This document shows, piece by piece, positions 1 to 8,340 of a DNA stretch of 64,000 bases (position 1 is its first letter; every line of letters starts with the position of its first letter). The stretch covers positions 1-64,000 of the forward strand of contig NZ_VMNK01000001.1 in NCBI RefSeq assembly GCF_007625155.1. The letters run 5' to 3'. The notes below the pieces were generated by a model. The model ran no database searches. It was not told where the DNA came from and worked only from the letters and a program-made list of their open reading frames with translations. The position numbers and the translations under genes were made by a program. The stretch is from Denitromonas halophila. GTDB taxonomy: Bacteria; Pseudomonadota; Gammaproteobacteria; Burkholderiales; Rhodocyclaceae.

Positions 1-99
1 AACCATGCAACAAAATGGCTCTGGACCTACAATCATGAGCGTCCGAACATGGGCCTTGGAGGCATCACCCCGAAACAGAAATTGGCCCTCGTGCCATGA
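1..99 (+). CDS. IS3-family transposase OrfB, C-terminal fragment
   Basis: Frame 1 is open from the window edge to a TGA at 97-99. It encodes about 32 residues ending in WTYNHERPNMGLGGITPKQK and a few more, which is the conserved C-terminal signature after the last catalytic Glu of IS3-family (DDE) transposases. Only the extreme C-terminus is visible, so it cannot be told whether the element is intact. It borders the exosortase-associated locus, which suggests that locus lies next to a mobile or rearranged segment. Confidence 0.75.
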   Translation, partial: NHATKWLWTYNHERPNMGLGGITPKQKLALVP

Positions 100-141
100 C
101 CTCTACTTCTGGTGAGCGCTAAAAACGGGGGGATTACCGGG
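1..141 (+). mobile_element. Right end of an IS3-family insertion sequence (partial)
   Basis: The first 99 bases encode the C-terminus of an IS3-family transposase. They are followed by a short tail that reads gctaaaaacggggggattac near 118-137, which resembles the terminal inverted repeats of this family. The outer end is placed at about 138-141 by eye. The left half lies outside the window, so the matching inverted repeat and target duplication cannot be checked. Confidence 0.6.
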
Positions 142-254
142 GGATGCGGAGGGCAGGTTGGTGAACGATGGTGCGACGGTGGAGATGGTGGCTGATCAGT
201 GGCGCGCCATGCTTCACGAAAAACGGATGGTCGACTAACTTTGATTCGCAACGT

Positions 255-1286
255 TCAGGAAGTCACCGGCGCATGGCGCTTGAGCGCCCGGCGCAATGCT
301 TCGATGCGTGAATCGAGGATCCGGTTGATGAGATACGCCGTGGCGACGGCCAGGGCTGCCGCCAGCGCCGCCGCAAGCATGCTGGCGTTGCTCCCTTCTC
401 TCAGGGGGCTTCCCCAAAAAACTATGGTGACGATGAAGCCCGCTTGATAGTGCCCCAGATAGATTGGGTAACTCAAGTCGCCGATCAGTTTATCTGCTTG
501 CGTCAACCAGCCGCTGCGTGGCATGTCGCGCAGCTTGGTGATGATCAGGGCGTGCAACGCAATATTGGCAAAAAACACTGGCTCGATCAAAGCGCGATTG
601 TTGGATTGGGCGAGGAAGGCCAGAAGGAGGTAGAGCGGCAGCCAGGCCAGCGCGTGCCCCGGCACTGCGGCCGCGATGCGTGCTGTTTGCGTTTTGTAGT
701 GGAACAGCAAAGCACCGATTGAAAAGGGCAAAGAGGCTGCCGGGATGTAGCTGTAACGAGACTCGTGGCCAAGCTCCAGCGCGAACGTCGCGCCGACGTA
801 GCCCGCGCCGACAGCCAGCCACGCCAACGTGGTGCGCCGCGAACGCGATACGCCCAAGCCGATCAGGACATAGAAAACAATCTCGAGTGTCAGTGCCCAA
901 GTGGGCGGTGCCAGCCGGGGTTCGACCCACTTTGGAGAGGTTGCGGGAAAGATCAGCGATGCATTGGCGATAATGTCTGCAAGCTCGCGCGGCAGGAATA
1001 TCGCGCTATGGTAAGCGCGTGTGGCTGCCTCTCCGTAGAACAGAATCAGCCCGATCGTCAGTAGGCAGATCAGCCAGTAGGTGGGAAATAAGCGGAGAAA
1101 GCGGTTGACCAGATAGGCGAACCTGCCTTGCAGGCTGTAGCCGTAGGTCTTGTGCATGATGGCCGTCATCAGATAGCCACTGAGGACGAAGAAGCCGTAG
1201 ACCGCGAAATGCCCAATCAGCGGAACACCCGCCAGGTGCTGAAACAGGACCGCCAATGCGAGGAGCGTTCGGTAAGTGCCGAACAT
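255..1286 (-). CDS. Acyltransferase family 3 membrane protein (surface polysaccharide O-acylation)
   Basis: A predicted integral membrane acyltransferase of 343 residues. Family-3 acyltransferases move acetyl or other acyl groups onto exported sugars. Visible signatures are an N-terminal LALAVLFQHLAG helix with the family His, GFFVLSGYLM, NRFLRLFPTYW, PPTWALTLEIVFY and a late LSYPIYLGH segment, with about ten hydrophobic stretches. The reading frame is open further upstream, but ATG at 1286 was chosen because homology begins there and AAGGTG precedes it at suitable spacing. It is the last minus-strand gene before the IS end and is separated from the asparagine-synthase-like gene by about 390 bp, so it may have its own promoter. 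The acceptor is unknown; modification of the polymer made by this locus is an inference from position. Confidence 0.85.
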   Translation of the reverse strand: MFGTYRTLLALAVLFQHLAGVPLIGHFAVYGFFVLSGYLMTAIMHKTYGYSLQGRFAYLVNRFLRLFPTYWLICLLTIGLILFYGEAATRAYHSAIFLPRELADIIANASLIFPATSPKWVEPRLAPPTWALTLEIVFYVLIGLGVSRSRRTTLAWLAVGAGYVGATFALELGHESRYSYIPAASLPFSIGALLFHYKTQTARIAAAVPGHALAWLPLYLLLAFLAQSNNRALIEPVFFANIALHALIITKLRDMPRSGWLTQADKLIGDLSYPIYLGHYQAGFIVTIVFWGSPLREGSNASMLAAALAAALAVATAYLINRILDSRIEALRRALKRHAPVTS

Positions 1287-1678
1287 GACGCACCTTGAAA
1301 TGTTAGGACTAAACACTTTGCAGGAGTGACTTCGCTGCGGGTGCGACAGGTGGGGCGGGAATGCAAGCGGATGCTTCTTCGGTGCGTTGGGCGATGTTAG
1401 CCCCGGAGCATCCTGTGAGGGTGGCTTGGGAATGGCTGATGGCCAAGAGCCCGTCGGTGCTTTACATACAGGGCAATCTGCCGCGCTACCTGCGTGTCGC
1501 AAGTGGCAGTGCTTTATCCTTTACGGCGAATCTATAGGAAACATCTTGAAACGCGTCGTGCGCGGACTCGCACGGATGGGGGCTTACGAAGCCCCGCGGA
1601 CGTGTTCGGGTGGACTTGACTGACAGCGGCCGGCTGAAAAGCGCCCTGAATAAGAGGGGGCGATAGTACCAATGGAGG
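1287..1678. other. 392-bp gene-free stretch with several hairpins
   Basis: No convincing gene was found on either strand. The stretch holds two perfect stem-loops, 1557-1574 (CGTGCG/CGCACG) and 1579-1595 (GGGGCTT/AAGCCCC), and a weaker terminator-like stem at 1642-1662. The part nearest 1286 probably carries the promoter and ribosome binding site of the acyltransferase gene. Confidence 0.5.
1636..1662 (-). terminator. Possible rho-independent terminator of the exosortase-associated operon
   Basis: Read on the minus strand, just past the stop of the asparagine-synthase-like gene, a 5-bp stem CGCCC/GGGCG with an 11-base loop is followed by CTTTTC. The stem and T-tract are short, so this is weak. 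Confidence 0.3.
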
Positions 1679-3433
1679 TCACTCGTCGTTGCGGTTGGGC
1701 TTACCCGAAAGCCACAACTCCATCATCATCAAAATCCAGACCAACTCACCGTAGTAGCCGGGATGTTCCGGGAGGAGTTCGTTGATCAGGCGGTCGATGA
1801 AGGCAGGTTGAATGATGCGGCGTTGCTTGAGCTGGCTGAGGGTGTCGCCGGCGAGGTTGCGTAGCCCGGCATGCTGGCAGGCCCAGACGCCGAAAGGCAG
1901 GCCGAAGCCGTGCTTTTTCTTCTTGATGATGGCTTCGGGTAGAAAATCGCGCAGGGCTTCCTTGAAGAACCACCGTAGTTGGAAGCCCCGCAGTTTGTAG
2001 TCGAGTGGCAGGTTCAGCGAGAAATCGATCAATGCGTCATCGAGCAACGGGAAGCCGACGCCAATGTTGGCCAGCTCTGTGGTGCCGAGAATTTTCGGCA
2101 AATCGTTGTCTTCAAGGGTGAACTTCCAGTCGAAGGCCAGTTGGCGGTTCAGGTCGCTGCTGGCCTGGATGCGCTGCCAGGCGGCCTCATGCGCCTGGGC
2201 CGGGCCATTCAGGTCGATGTGCGACAGGTAGTCGGGCGTAAAGACCTGATTCGCTCCCAAGCGTACCAGCAGGTTGTATTGGTGAATGCGATGGGGCAGG
2301 GGCACCTTTGCCTGATCTACGTAGCTGGCGGCCTTTCTGAATACTGGCAGACGTTTGCTGATGGGTTGCGATAGCAGCGGTTCGAGCACACCACTGCGCA
2401 GCGGCGCGGGTACCCGGTCGTACCAGCCGAACACTTGCTGCTTGGCGTAGCGGGTGTTACCACCGAAGAGTTCGTCGCCGCCGTCGCCAGCGAGGAGCGT
2501 GTCGATGCCGTCGCGCTTGGCCAGCGAGGCGCATAGCCAGGCCGGGACGGCGGAGGAGTTGCCGAATGGCTGGTCGTAATGGCGGGCGACCTTGGGGATG
2601 CCGTCGAGCAGGTCTTCGGGGGTCACGTAATACTCGTGATGCTTGGTGCCGAAGTGCTGCGAGGCCGTCCGGGCGTATTCCATTTCGTCGTAGCCGCTGG
2701 CGTCGAAACCCATGGAATAGGTTTCGGCGGGTTCGCCGAGGATTTTGCACAGCATGCCGGCGACGGTGGAGCTGTCGGTGCCGCCGGACAGGAAGCTGCC
2801 GACCTTGCCGGTGGCAGAGCCACGGCGAACGGCGTTTTCGATGATGCCCATGAACTGCGCTTTGGCGTCGGCGAAGTCAAGGCTGCGCGGCTCGGTGAAG
2901 ACGGGGCGCCACCAGGCATCGATGCTCGGTTGTGCGCCGTTCCATTGCAACCGATGGCCGCCTTCGAGTCGTTTGACGTCGTCGAAGATCGTGGTCGGGG
3001 AGGGAATCATGTGGTGGAACAGGTAGCTGTAGACCGCCGAGGGTGACAGCGCACTGTGTGTGTCAGCAGCCAGATCGGCGCGGTCGGCGACGATGAGGCG
3101 CTCGCCCCGGCGCGTGAAGCACCATGGCGCGGTGCCGAAGCGGTCGGCAGCGAGAAAAACGCTGCGCGCGCGGGTGTCGATGATGGCAAGGCCGAAGCGG
3201 CCATGGACCTTGGTCGGGGCGTCGGCGCCATGTTGTCGGAACAGCGCGAGCCAGGCCGCTGCAACGGGGGCTTCAGCCGCCAACGTGGTTTCGGTCGGGA
3301 ATTCTGGCGTGCCGCGGGCGATGCAGATCAGGCCATCGGCTTCAATGATTGATGCTGGGCCGCTGAGGCGGACTTCCGCATGCGGCCATTCAAGGCGTTC
3401 AGTCATCGGGCGAGTGGTTTGGACTTGGGTCAT
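1679..3433 (-). CDS. Asparagine-synthase-like ligase lacking the glutaminase nucleophile, exosortase-A-locus type
   Basis: A 584-residue protein with the two-domain layout of class B asparagine synthetases. The C-terminal synthetase domain is well conserved: the PP-loop SGGTDSS lies at about 216-222, DQPFGNSSAVPAW at 287-299 and LLAGDGGDELFGG at 313-325. It should adenylate a carboxylate and couple it to an amine. The N-terminal Ntn-glutaminase domain is degenerate: the protein starts MTQVQTTRP rather than Met-Cys-Gly, so the catalytic Cys2 is absent. It may therefore use free ammonia or another amine, as beta-lactam-synthetase-like relatives do; this is inference. It follows the PLP decarboxylase by 18 bp in a minus-strand operon of exosortase-A-associated families. 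Asparagine synthesis itself is not supported. Confidence 0.85.
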   Translation of the reverse strand: MTQVQTTRPMTERLEWPHAEVRLSGPASIIEADGLICIARGTPEFPTETTLAAEAPVAAAWLALFRQHGADAPTKVHGRFGLAIIDTRARSVFLAADRFGTAPWCFTRRGERLIVADRADLAADTHSALSPSAVYSYLFHHMIPSPTTIFDDVKRLEGGHRLQWNGAQPSIDAWWRPVFTEPRSLDFADAKAQFMGIIENAVRRGSATGKVGSFLSGGTDSSTVAGMLCKILGEPAETYSMGFDASGYDEMEYARTASQHFGTKHHEYYVTPEDLLDGIPKVARHYDQPFGNSSAVPAWLCASLAKRDGIDTLLAGDGGDELFGGNTRYAKQQVFGWYDRVPAPLRSGVLEPLLSQPISKRLPVFRKAASYVDQAKVPLPHRIHQYNLLVRLGANQVFTPDYLSHIDLNGPAQAHEAAWQRIQASSDLNRQLAFDWKFTLEDNDLPKILGTTELANIGVGFPLLDDALIDFSLNLPLDYKLRGFQLRWFFKEALRDFLPEAIIKKKKHGFGLPFGVWACQHAGLRNLAGDTLSQLKQRRIIQPAFIDRLINELLPEHPGYYGELVWILMMMELWLSGKPNRNDE

Positions 3434-3451
3434 GGCGACAACTTTTCTGGA

Positions 3452-4693
3452 TCAGACGAGGACTTCAGCGACGGCGGGGTGCCCCAGAAAACGCTGCGGG
3501 CTGGCGGTCGCGCCGTAGGCGCCGGATTGATACACAACGACGAGATCACCGACCTGGGCGGGTGGGAGCATCATCCGGTCGCCGAGGATGTCCAGCGGCG
3601 TGCACAGGGGGCCAACTACATTGGCGGCTTCGAGCGTCGTGGCATCCATGCGGTTGCCGATGGCCACCGGGTAGTTCTTGCGGATGACCTGGCCGAAGTT
3701 GCCCGAGGCCGACAAGTGGTGGTGAAGACCGCCGTCGGTGACAAGAAAGACCTGCCCGCGCGACAGTTTGCGGTCAAGCACGCGGCACACATAGAGGCCA
3801 GCCTCGCCGACGAGGTAGCGGCCCAGTTCGATGCACAGTTCGGCCTGCGGAAACCGGGTTTTCGCTTCTTCGGCAATTTGCGCCAGATTGGCGCCGATGG
3901 GGGCGAGGTCGACCCGTTGGTTGCCCGGAAAGTACGGAATCCCGAGCCCGCCGCCGAGGTTCAGCGAGCGGATGGGGTGACTGGCATGCTTGGCCAGTTC
4001 ACCGGCCAGGTCGAAGCATTTGCGTTGGGCTTCAATGATGGATTCGGCTTGCAGGTTCTGTGAGCCGGCAAACAGATGGAAGCCTTCAATGACCAGCCCC
4101 TGTGACTCGGCGCGGGCAATGACCTCGGGAATGGTTTCGGCGTCGATGCCGAATTGCTTCGGCCCGCCGCCCATGCGCATGCCGGAGCTCTTGAGCTCGA
4201 AGTCCGGATTGACGCGCAGCGCGATGCGCGGCGTCCAGCCGGTATCGGCGGCGATGCCGGCCAACGCATCGAGCTCGGCGGGCGATTCGACGTTGATCAG
4301 CACGCCGGCGGCAACGGCCTGGCGAAGCTCTTCGATGCGTTTGCCCGGCCCGGCAAAGGAGATGTCTTTGGGTGACATGCCGCTGTCGAGCGCCACGGTG
4401 AGTTCGCCACCTGAAGCCACATCCAGCCCGTCGACAATGCCTGCCATATGCCCGACCAGCGCCGGCATGGGGTTGGCCTTGATGGCGTAGTGCAGCTTGA
4501 TGGCCGCGGGCAGTGCGGACTTGAGTTCGCGGACGCGCTCGCTCAGGAGCTGGCGGTCGTAGGCGTAAAACGGCGTACTGCCGACACGGGCAGCCAGCCG
4601 CGTGAGCGGGATGCCGCCGACGAGCAGCTCGCCATCGCGAACCGGGAACTGGCTCATGGGGACATGGACGGGCGGGGTCTTGGGTGCGTTCAT
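3452..4693 (-). CDS. PLP-dependent decarboxylase, exosortase A system-associated
   Basis: A 413-residue fold-III decarboxylase of the DAP/ornithine decarboxylase superfamily, in the subfamily that co-occurs with exosortase A. The PLP lysine is K72 in HYAIKANP, the phosphate-binding glycine loop is LNLGGGLGIPY (245-255), ELGRYLVGEAG lies at 289-299, and the C-terminal active-site region is GPLCTPLDIL with C364. Classical members have C-E-S/T-x-D at that last motif, so the Glu is replaced here and substrate specificity may differ from lysA or speC. The frame is open upstream, but ATG at 4693 starts the conserved region. Downstream is the asparagine-synthase-like gene and upstream hydrolase 1, all co-directional. 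The substrate is unknown; the enzyme may supply an amine for the neighbouring ligase or carrier protein. Confidence 0.92.
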   Translation of the reverse strand: MNAPKTPPVHVPMSQFPVRDGELLVGGIPLTRLAARVGSTPFYAYDRQLLSERVRELKSALPAAIKLHYAIKANPMPALVGHMAGIVDGLDVASGGELTVALDSGMSPKDISFAGPGKRIEELRQAVAAGVLINVESPAELDALAGIAADTGWTPRIALRVNPDFELKSSGMRMGGGPKQFGIDAETIPEVIARAESQGLVIEGFHLFAGSQNLQAESIIEAQRKCFDLAGELAKHASHPIRSLNLGGGLGIPYFPGNQRVDLAPIGANLAQIAEEAKTRFPQAELCIELGRYLVGEAGLYVCRVLDRKLSRGQVFLVTDGGLHHHLSASGNFGQVIRKNYPVAIGNRMDATTLEAANVVGPLCTPLDILGDRMMLPPAQVGDLVVVYQSGAYGATASPQRFLGHPAVAEVLV

Positions 4694-4749
4694 AGAGCTC
4701 ACTGATCTGGGGTGATGCACAAGCGAGAAGGCATCACGTTCGCATGAAT

Positions 4750-5670
4750 TCAGGGGTTTGTCTGCGGCGCATGCAACGGTGCCGCTGCGTTGTGCAGCCA
4801 TTGTTGTGCTACGGCGATCACTTCGCGACGCGAAGCCACGGAAGAATAGGTCTGGTCGGCCTCGGGCATGTCGTGCCGGGCGAGGTGTCGCGGCGTTGCC
4901 ATGGCTTGCTGCCATCCGGGGTTGCTGGCGACGAGTTCGTCGAACTCTTTGCTCACCAGCGAGCGGCCGCTCATGAGGAGAAGCACGTCACCGCGAAACT
5001 GCGACATGCCGAGGCGCATGCGGGTGACAAAGGGGCGTGTGCGGTCGTCGACGACTGGCCCGTTGTCAGCGCGGGGGCCGATGGTTTTGGCTGTCAGTGT
5101 TTGACGTACGCGAGAGCGCAGGGTGCGGCCGACGGTGGCCAGTGCGGGAAGCGGATTGAACTGCCCGCGCAAGACCTTGAGCCAGAAGTCCTTGTCCTTG
5201 ATCCGCTTCGCGTAGTGGTGCTTGACGGTGACGGCGTTGCCGGTTTCTTCGGTGTGCACCCAGGGGTTGCCGACCATGATGCCCGTGACCTGTGGGTACT
5301 TCCAGGCGTTGATCATGATCGCGGCGGCCGCATCGCAGCCGCCCCAGAGGACGACTTCTTTCATGTCGGGCACGTGCGCCAGAAAGGCATCAATGGCGGC
5401 ACGGAAGTCGGCTTCGACATCCTGAAAGCCGCGGAATTGCCCTTCGCTGTCGCCCAGTCCGCGGTAATCAAAACGCAGGATGGGGGTGCCGGTAGCGGCT
5501 AGTTGGCGCGCCAGTTGCACTTGCAGGCGGCCGACGCCGCCACGGTATTGCGGCCCGCCGGCAACGATGGCGATCACGCCGCGGGTCTGGATCGTTTCGG
5601 GCACATGCATCATGCCGATCAGTTCGCTGCCTTCGCACTCGAAGACGATGGGGGTCTCCTGGACGTTCAT
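4750..5670 (-). CDS. Alpha/beta hydrolase, exosortase A system-associated (hydrolase 1 type)
   Basis: A 306-residue alpha/beta hydrolase. Recognisable parts are the oxyanion-region AGGPQYRGGVGR (37-48), the RFDYRGLGDSEG turn (66-77) and the nucleophile elbow LWGGCDAAAA with Cys112 where most family members have Ser. This fits the hydrolase 1 family seen in exosortase A gene clusters, which is often paired with a second hydrolase. The stop of hydrolase 2 overlaps this start by 4 bp (ATGA), so the two are translationally coupled. A thioesterase-type role in releasing or editing carrier-bound intermediates is plausible given the acyl carrier protein in the locus, but that is inference. Confidence 0.88.
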   Translation of the reverse strand: MNVQETPIVFECEGSELIGMMHVPETIQTRGVIAIVAGGPQYRGGVGRLQVQLARQLAATGTPILRFDYRGLGDSEGQFRGFQDVEADFRAAIDAFLAHVPDMKEVVLWGGCDAAAAIMINAWKYPQVTGIMVGNPWVHTEETGNAVTVKHHYAKRIKDKDFWLKVLRGQFNPLPALATVGRTLRSRVRQTLTAKTIGPRADNGPVVDDRTRPFVTRMRLGMSQFRGDVLLLMSGRSLVSKEFDELVASNPGWQQAMATPRHLARHDMPEADQTYSSVASRREVIAVAQQWLHNAAAPLHAPQTNP

Positions 5671-6524
5671 GCGGGGGCTCCCTGCTGCGCGAAAATCAGT
5701 TCAAGTGTGGCCGTTTCGAGCGCGTGCGCGTCGGCGCGCTCGTGCAACTGCCAGATCATCGGGCAGGCCACGGACTGGACGTCGATGCGACCACCGGCTT
5801 CGGTCAAGGTGTCGATCAGTTTGCGGCTGGGGAGTGCGAGTGCCTGACCGGGTTTGGCGACGACTTCGACCCAGGCGATGCGCGTCTTCGAGAGGGCTGT
5901 GAAGTCGCTCATCTTGCGCGTGGCCAGACTGTCGGCCATGGCGCCGCCGAGCGGGTAGCCGGCCACTTCGATGACTTCGCCAGCGCTCAGGCGATCACGC
6001 AGTTGCTCGGTGGTTTCCTTTTCGGTGTCATTGAACATCTGTGCAGCAAGCCGCAAACGCAGTAGTTGATTGAGGAACAGCTTGCCGTCGAGTACGGGTT
6101 GCCAGAAGAGGAGACGTTCAAGCGCTGGGGCGTTTTCGCTGGCGGCCAGCTCGGCGGCCAGCAATGCGCCGGTGCGCACGCCCCAGAGTGTCGGGGCATG
6201 GCCGGTTTCCTGAGTGAGCCAGTGCGCTGCTGCGCGCGCGTCGTCCAGCCACAGATCCCAGCGCGCGTCGATGATCTCGCCCTCGCTTTCACCGGTGCCG
6301 AAGGGATCGAGGATCAGGCAGTGCAGGCCGCGCTCGGCCATGGCACGCGCTTGCGCGACGACATGTGAGCGGCAGCGGTTCATTTCCTCGGCAAAAGGGG
6401 GCAGATACAGCACGGCGCCGCTGGTCGCGCCGGTGGGCACGATCTGGAGGGCAAACAGGCGGCGCCCGTTCAGCGTGAGAAAGACGGGCTTGGCGGTCGT
6501 GGTTCTGGCGGCGGTTGTATTCAT
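5667..6524 (-). CDS. Alpha/beta hydrolase-fold protein, exosortase A system-associated (hydrolase 2 type)
   Basis: A 285-residue alpha/beta hydrolase-fold protein. VLYLPPFAEEMNR (38-50) and ILDPFGTGESEG (71-82) match the family, but the nucleophile elbow reads LWGVRTGALL, placing Arg117 where a Ser or Cys nucleophile is expected. It may be catalytically altered or serve as a partner of hydrolase 1. The frame extends upstream to 6644, overlapping the sulfotransferase; ATG at 6524 was preferred because homology starts just after it and it leaves no overlap. It is coupled to hydrolase 1 by a 4-bp overlap. The pairing is typical of exosortase A loci; the substrate is unknown. Confidence 0.82.
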   Translation of the reverse strand: MNTTAARTTTAKPVFLTLNGRRLFALQIVPTGATSGAVLYLPPFAEEMNRCRSHVVAQARAMAERGLHCLILDPFGTGESEGEIIDARWDLWLDDARAAAHWLTQETGHAPTLWGVRTGALLAAELAASENAPALERLLFWQPVLDGKLFLNQLLRLRLAAQMFNDTEKETTEQLRDRLSAGEVIEVAGYPLGGAMADSLATRKMSDFTALSKTRIAWVEVVAKPGQALALPSRKLIDTLTEAGGRIDVQSVACPMIWQLHERADAHALETATLELIFAQQGAPA

Positions 6525-6558
6525 GGCGTCAGGTGAATCTGCGATGAGGCGCGTCGGC

Positions 6559-7323
6559 TCATGCCGTCGCATGCCGGTCGGCGCCGGCGATGATTCGGCC
6601 GCGATGGCGTTGATAGGCCTCTTCGGCGGCGGTTTGTTGGGCACTTGTCAGCACGATGTCGGAGTAGTCACTGCGGGCACGATTGACCTTGCCGGACTTC
6701 AATCGGCTGGAATGGTCGCCGGTGTTGCCTTGCCCGGTGTTGGCAAAGGTGTCGTATTCGGAGGGAATCGGCGTGTCAAACCCCAGCCAGCCCGAGAGCG
6801 CGGCGAGTGTGGTGTCGGTGCATGAGATCAGGCTCTCGGCATCCAGGTAAAAATAGCGTGGGCCGATCGCGCGCGCGGTGTCGGCCAGCGAAGCGAGGCG
6901 GTCGACGTAGTACTGGGTGGCGCCTTCGGGCGTGGCTTCGGGTAGATGCGGGTTGCGTTGGCGAAACAAGGCGACCAGGCTTTTGATGGATTGCTCGGGC
7001 GAACGCAGCATGATGAGGGTGCGACTGGTGTCGCGCATCAGCAGCGACGGCGCGACGTGGTGCCCGTCGTGCAATACCTTGTCGAACATCCAGCGCGCGC
7101 CGGGTTTTACGTTGTGATTGGCGAAGTGGCGCAGTTTCTGCCGCCACAGGCTTTTCCAGCTGTAGTAGCTGATATGCATCTCGTAATATCCCTCGACCAG
7201 CGGATGGCTGCCGATCAGGTGGCCGAACAGACTGGTGTTGGCGCGCATATGGCTGAGCAAAAAGATATTGCGGTGCTGCAGGATCAGTTCGGGGTTGGCG
7301 AGCAGGGCCTTGGCAAATGACAT
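6559..7323 (-). CDS. Sulfotransferase family protein
   Basis: A 254-residue cytoplasmic protein of the PAPS-dependent sulfotransferase family. The N-terminal FLLSHMRANTSLFGHLIGSH (21-40) corresponds to the 5'-phosphosulfate-binding loop, with Arg27, Asn29 and Thr30 in place of the usual R-S-G-T. A second segment, DTSRTLIMLRSPEQSIKS, fits the 3'-phosphate-binding region with an Arg-Ser pair. It starts 15 bp after the glycosyltransferase gene, in the same operon. Such enzymes sulfate glycans, lipids or small molecules. Here a saccharide or the product of the carrier-protein pathway is the likely acceptor, by context only. No PAPS synthesis genes are nearby. Confidence 0.8.
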   Translation of the reverse strand: MSFAKALLANPELILQHRNIFLLSHMRANTSLFGHLIGSHPLVEGYYEMHISYYSWKSLWRQKLRHFANHNVKPGARWMFDKVLHDGHHVAPSLLMRDTSRTLIMLRSPEQSIKSLVALFRQRNPHLPEATPEGATQYYVDRLASLADTARAIGPRYFYLDAESLISCTDTTLAALSGWLGFDTPIPSEYDTFANTGQGNTGDHSSRLKSGKVNRARSDYSDIVLTSAQQTAAEEAYQRHRGRIIAGADRHATA

Positions 7324-7338
7324 GAGCCAGCGTCCTTG

Positions 7339-8337
7339 TCAGTGATCTTTGGGGCGCAGCGCAAGTTGCGCCACGTTGGCAAGCGTGTAGGCCAGCCACT
7401 TGAAGGTGAAGGACACCAGCAGGGCTTCTTTCATGTAGTAGACGGCCTCGCGATGACGGCCTGCTTGCTTGAGCAGCGCGGCCATGTTTTTGAGTTCAAA
7501 CCCTTTTGTTCTTCGGGCGAAGGCGCGCATGCTGGCATGGCGGCTGAAGGCAATCGCCTTGTCGAAAATCCGGAACTGGATAATCTTCTTTTCGATCCGC
7601 GTCACTGCGGTTGATACGTTGTCGGTCTTTTTTGGATCGGGAATGTGATGTTGCGCGATGATCGCCGGGTTGTAGCGCATTGTCTGCGCTGCATCGATGG
7701 CGCGCAGATACACGTCCCGATCGTTTTCGTAGCGTAGCGATTCGTCCATGCCACCGATGGATTCAAAAAAGTCTCGCCGGTATACGGTGCAGTTCAAGTG
7801 TGCAAACCCCATCGTTTGAAGCAGGTGTTCGAGCGTGACGGCATAGTTGCCCAGCGAATCGCCTGGGCCATCGATCCGTTGTTCGAGACCGGAGATCCAC
7901 AGGCCGCCGGGGTGCTTGGTGCCATCGGGATACACCGCGCGCTGGTCGGTGAAGTACAGATCGATCGGCGTTTCGCTGGCCGCCAGGCTGTCGCGGACAC
8001 GACGCAGATGACTGATGTCGATCCATAGGTCATCGTCGTCAAGAAAACACAGGTAGTCGCCTGAGGCGTGTGCCGCGCCGACGTTGCGTGAATAGGCCGG
8101 CCCATGACCCCGCTGCCGGTGCTGCAGATAGACCCAGCGCACACGCCCATCGTATCGGGATTCCATAGCCTGGTAGGCGGCCAGTTGATCGCCGCTTGAG
8201 CCATCATTGACGATGATGACTTCGAAGTCATCGATGTCTTGCTGGAAAACCGATTGCAGCGTGCGCTCGAACAGCTCGGCGCGATCGCGGGTGGGAATCA
8301 CGATGCTGAACATGGGTGATGATGGGGAGGCGGTCAT
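7339..8337 (-). CDS. Glycosyltransferase family 2
   Basis: A 332-residue GT-A fold glycosyltransferase. The N-terminal FSIVIPTRDRAELFERTLQS (10-29), the VIIVNDGSSGD nucleotide-binding segment (40-50) and the metal-binding FLDDDDLW (98-105) are clear. About 80 C-terminal residues are rich in basic and aromatic positions and hold no obvious membrane helix, so it is probably cytoplasmic or peripheral. It lies 3 bp after the ATP-grasp/phosphatase gene and 15 bp before the sulfotransferase, which suggests co-translation. It probably adds one sugar to a lipid-linked repeat unit that the neighbouring flippase exports. Donor and acceptor cannot be read from the sequence. Confidence 0.93.
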   Translation of the reverse strand: MTASPSSPMFSIVIPTRDRAELFERTLQSVFQQDIDDFEVIIVNDGSSGDQLAAYQAMESRYDGRVRWVYLQHRQRGHGPAYSRNVGAAHASGDYLCFLDDDDLWIDISHLRRVRDSLAASETPIDLYFTDQRAVYPDGTKHPGGLWISGLEQRIDGPGDSLGNYAVTLEHLLQTMGFAHLNCTVYRRDFFESIGGMDESLRYENDRDVYLRAIDAAQTMRYNPAIIAQHHIPDPKKTDNVSTAVTRIEKKIIQFRIFDKAIAFSRHASMRAFARRTKGFELKNMAALLKQAGRHREAVYYMKEALLVSFTFKWLAYTLANVAQLALRPKDH

Positions 8338-8340
8338 GGT

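Noticed and set aside
1679-3433. Annotation as asnB, asparagine synthetase
   Set aside because: The glutaminase Cys2 is absent, and the gene lies in an exosortase-associated operon; an asparagine biosynthesis role is not supported.
3452-4693. Annotation as lysA, diaminopimelate decarboxylase
   Set aside because: The fold is the same, but the C-terminal C-E-S/T-x-D motif is altered and the context is the exosortase-associated set; argB nearby is a coincidence of position.
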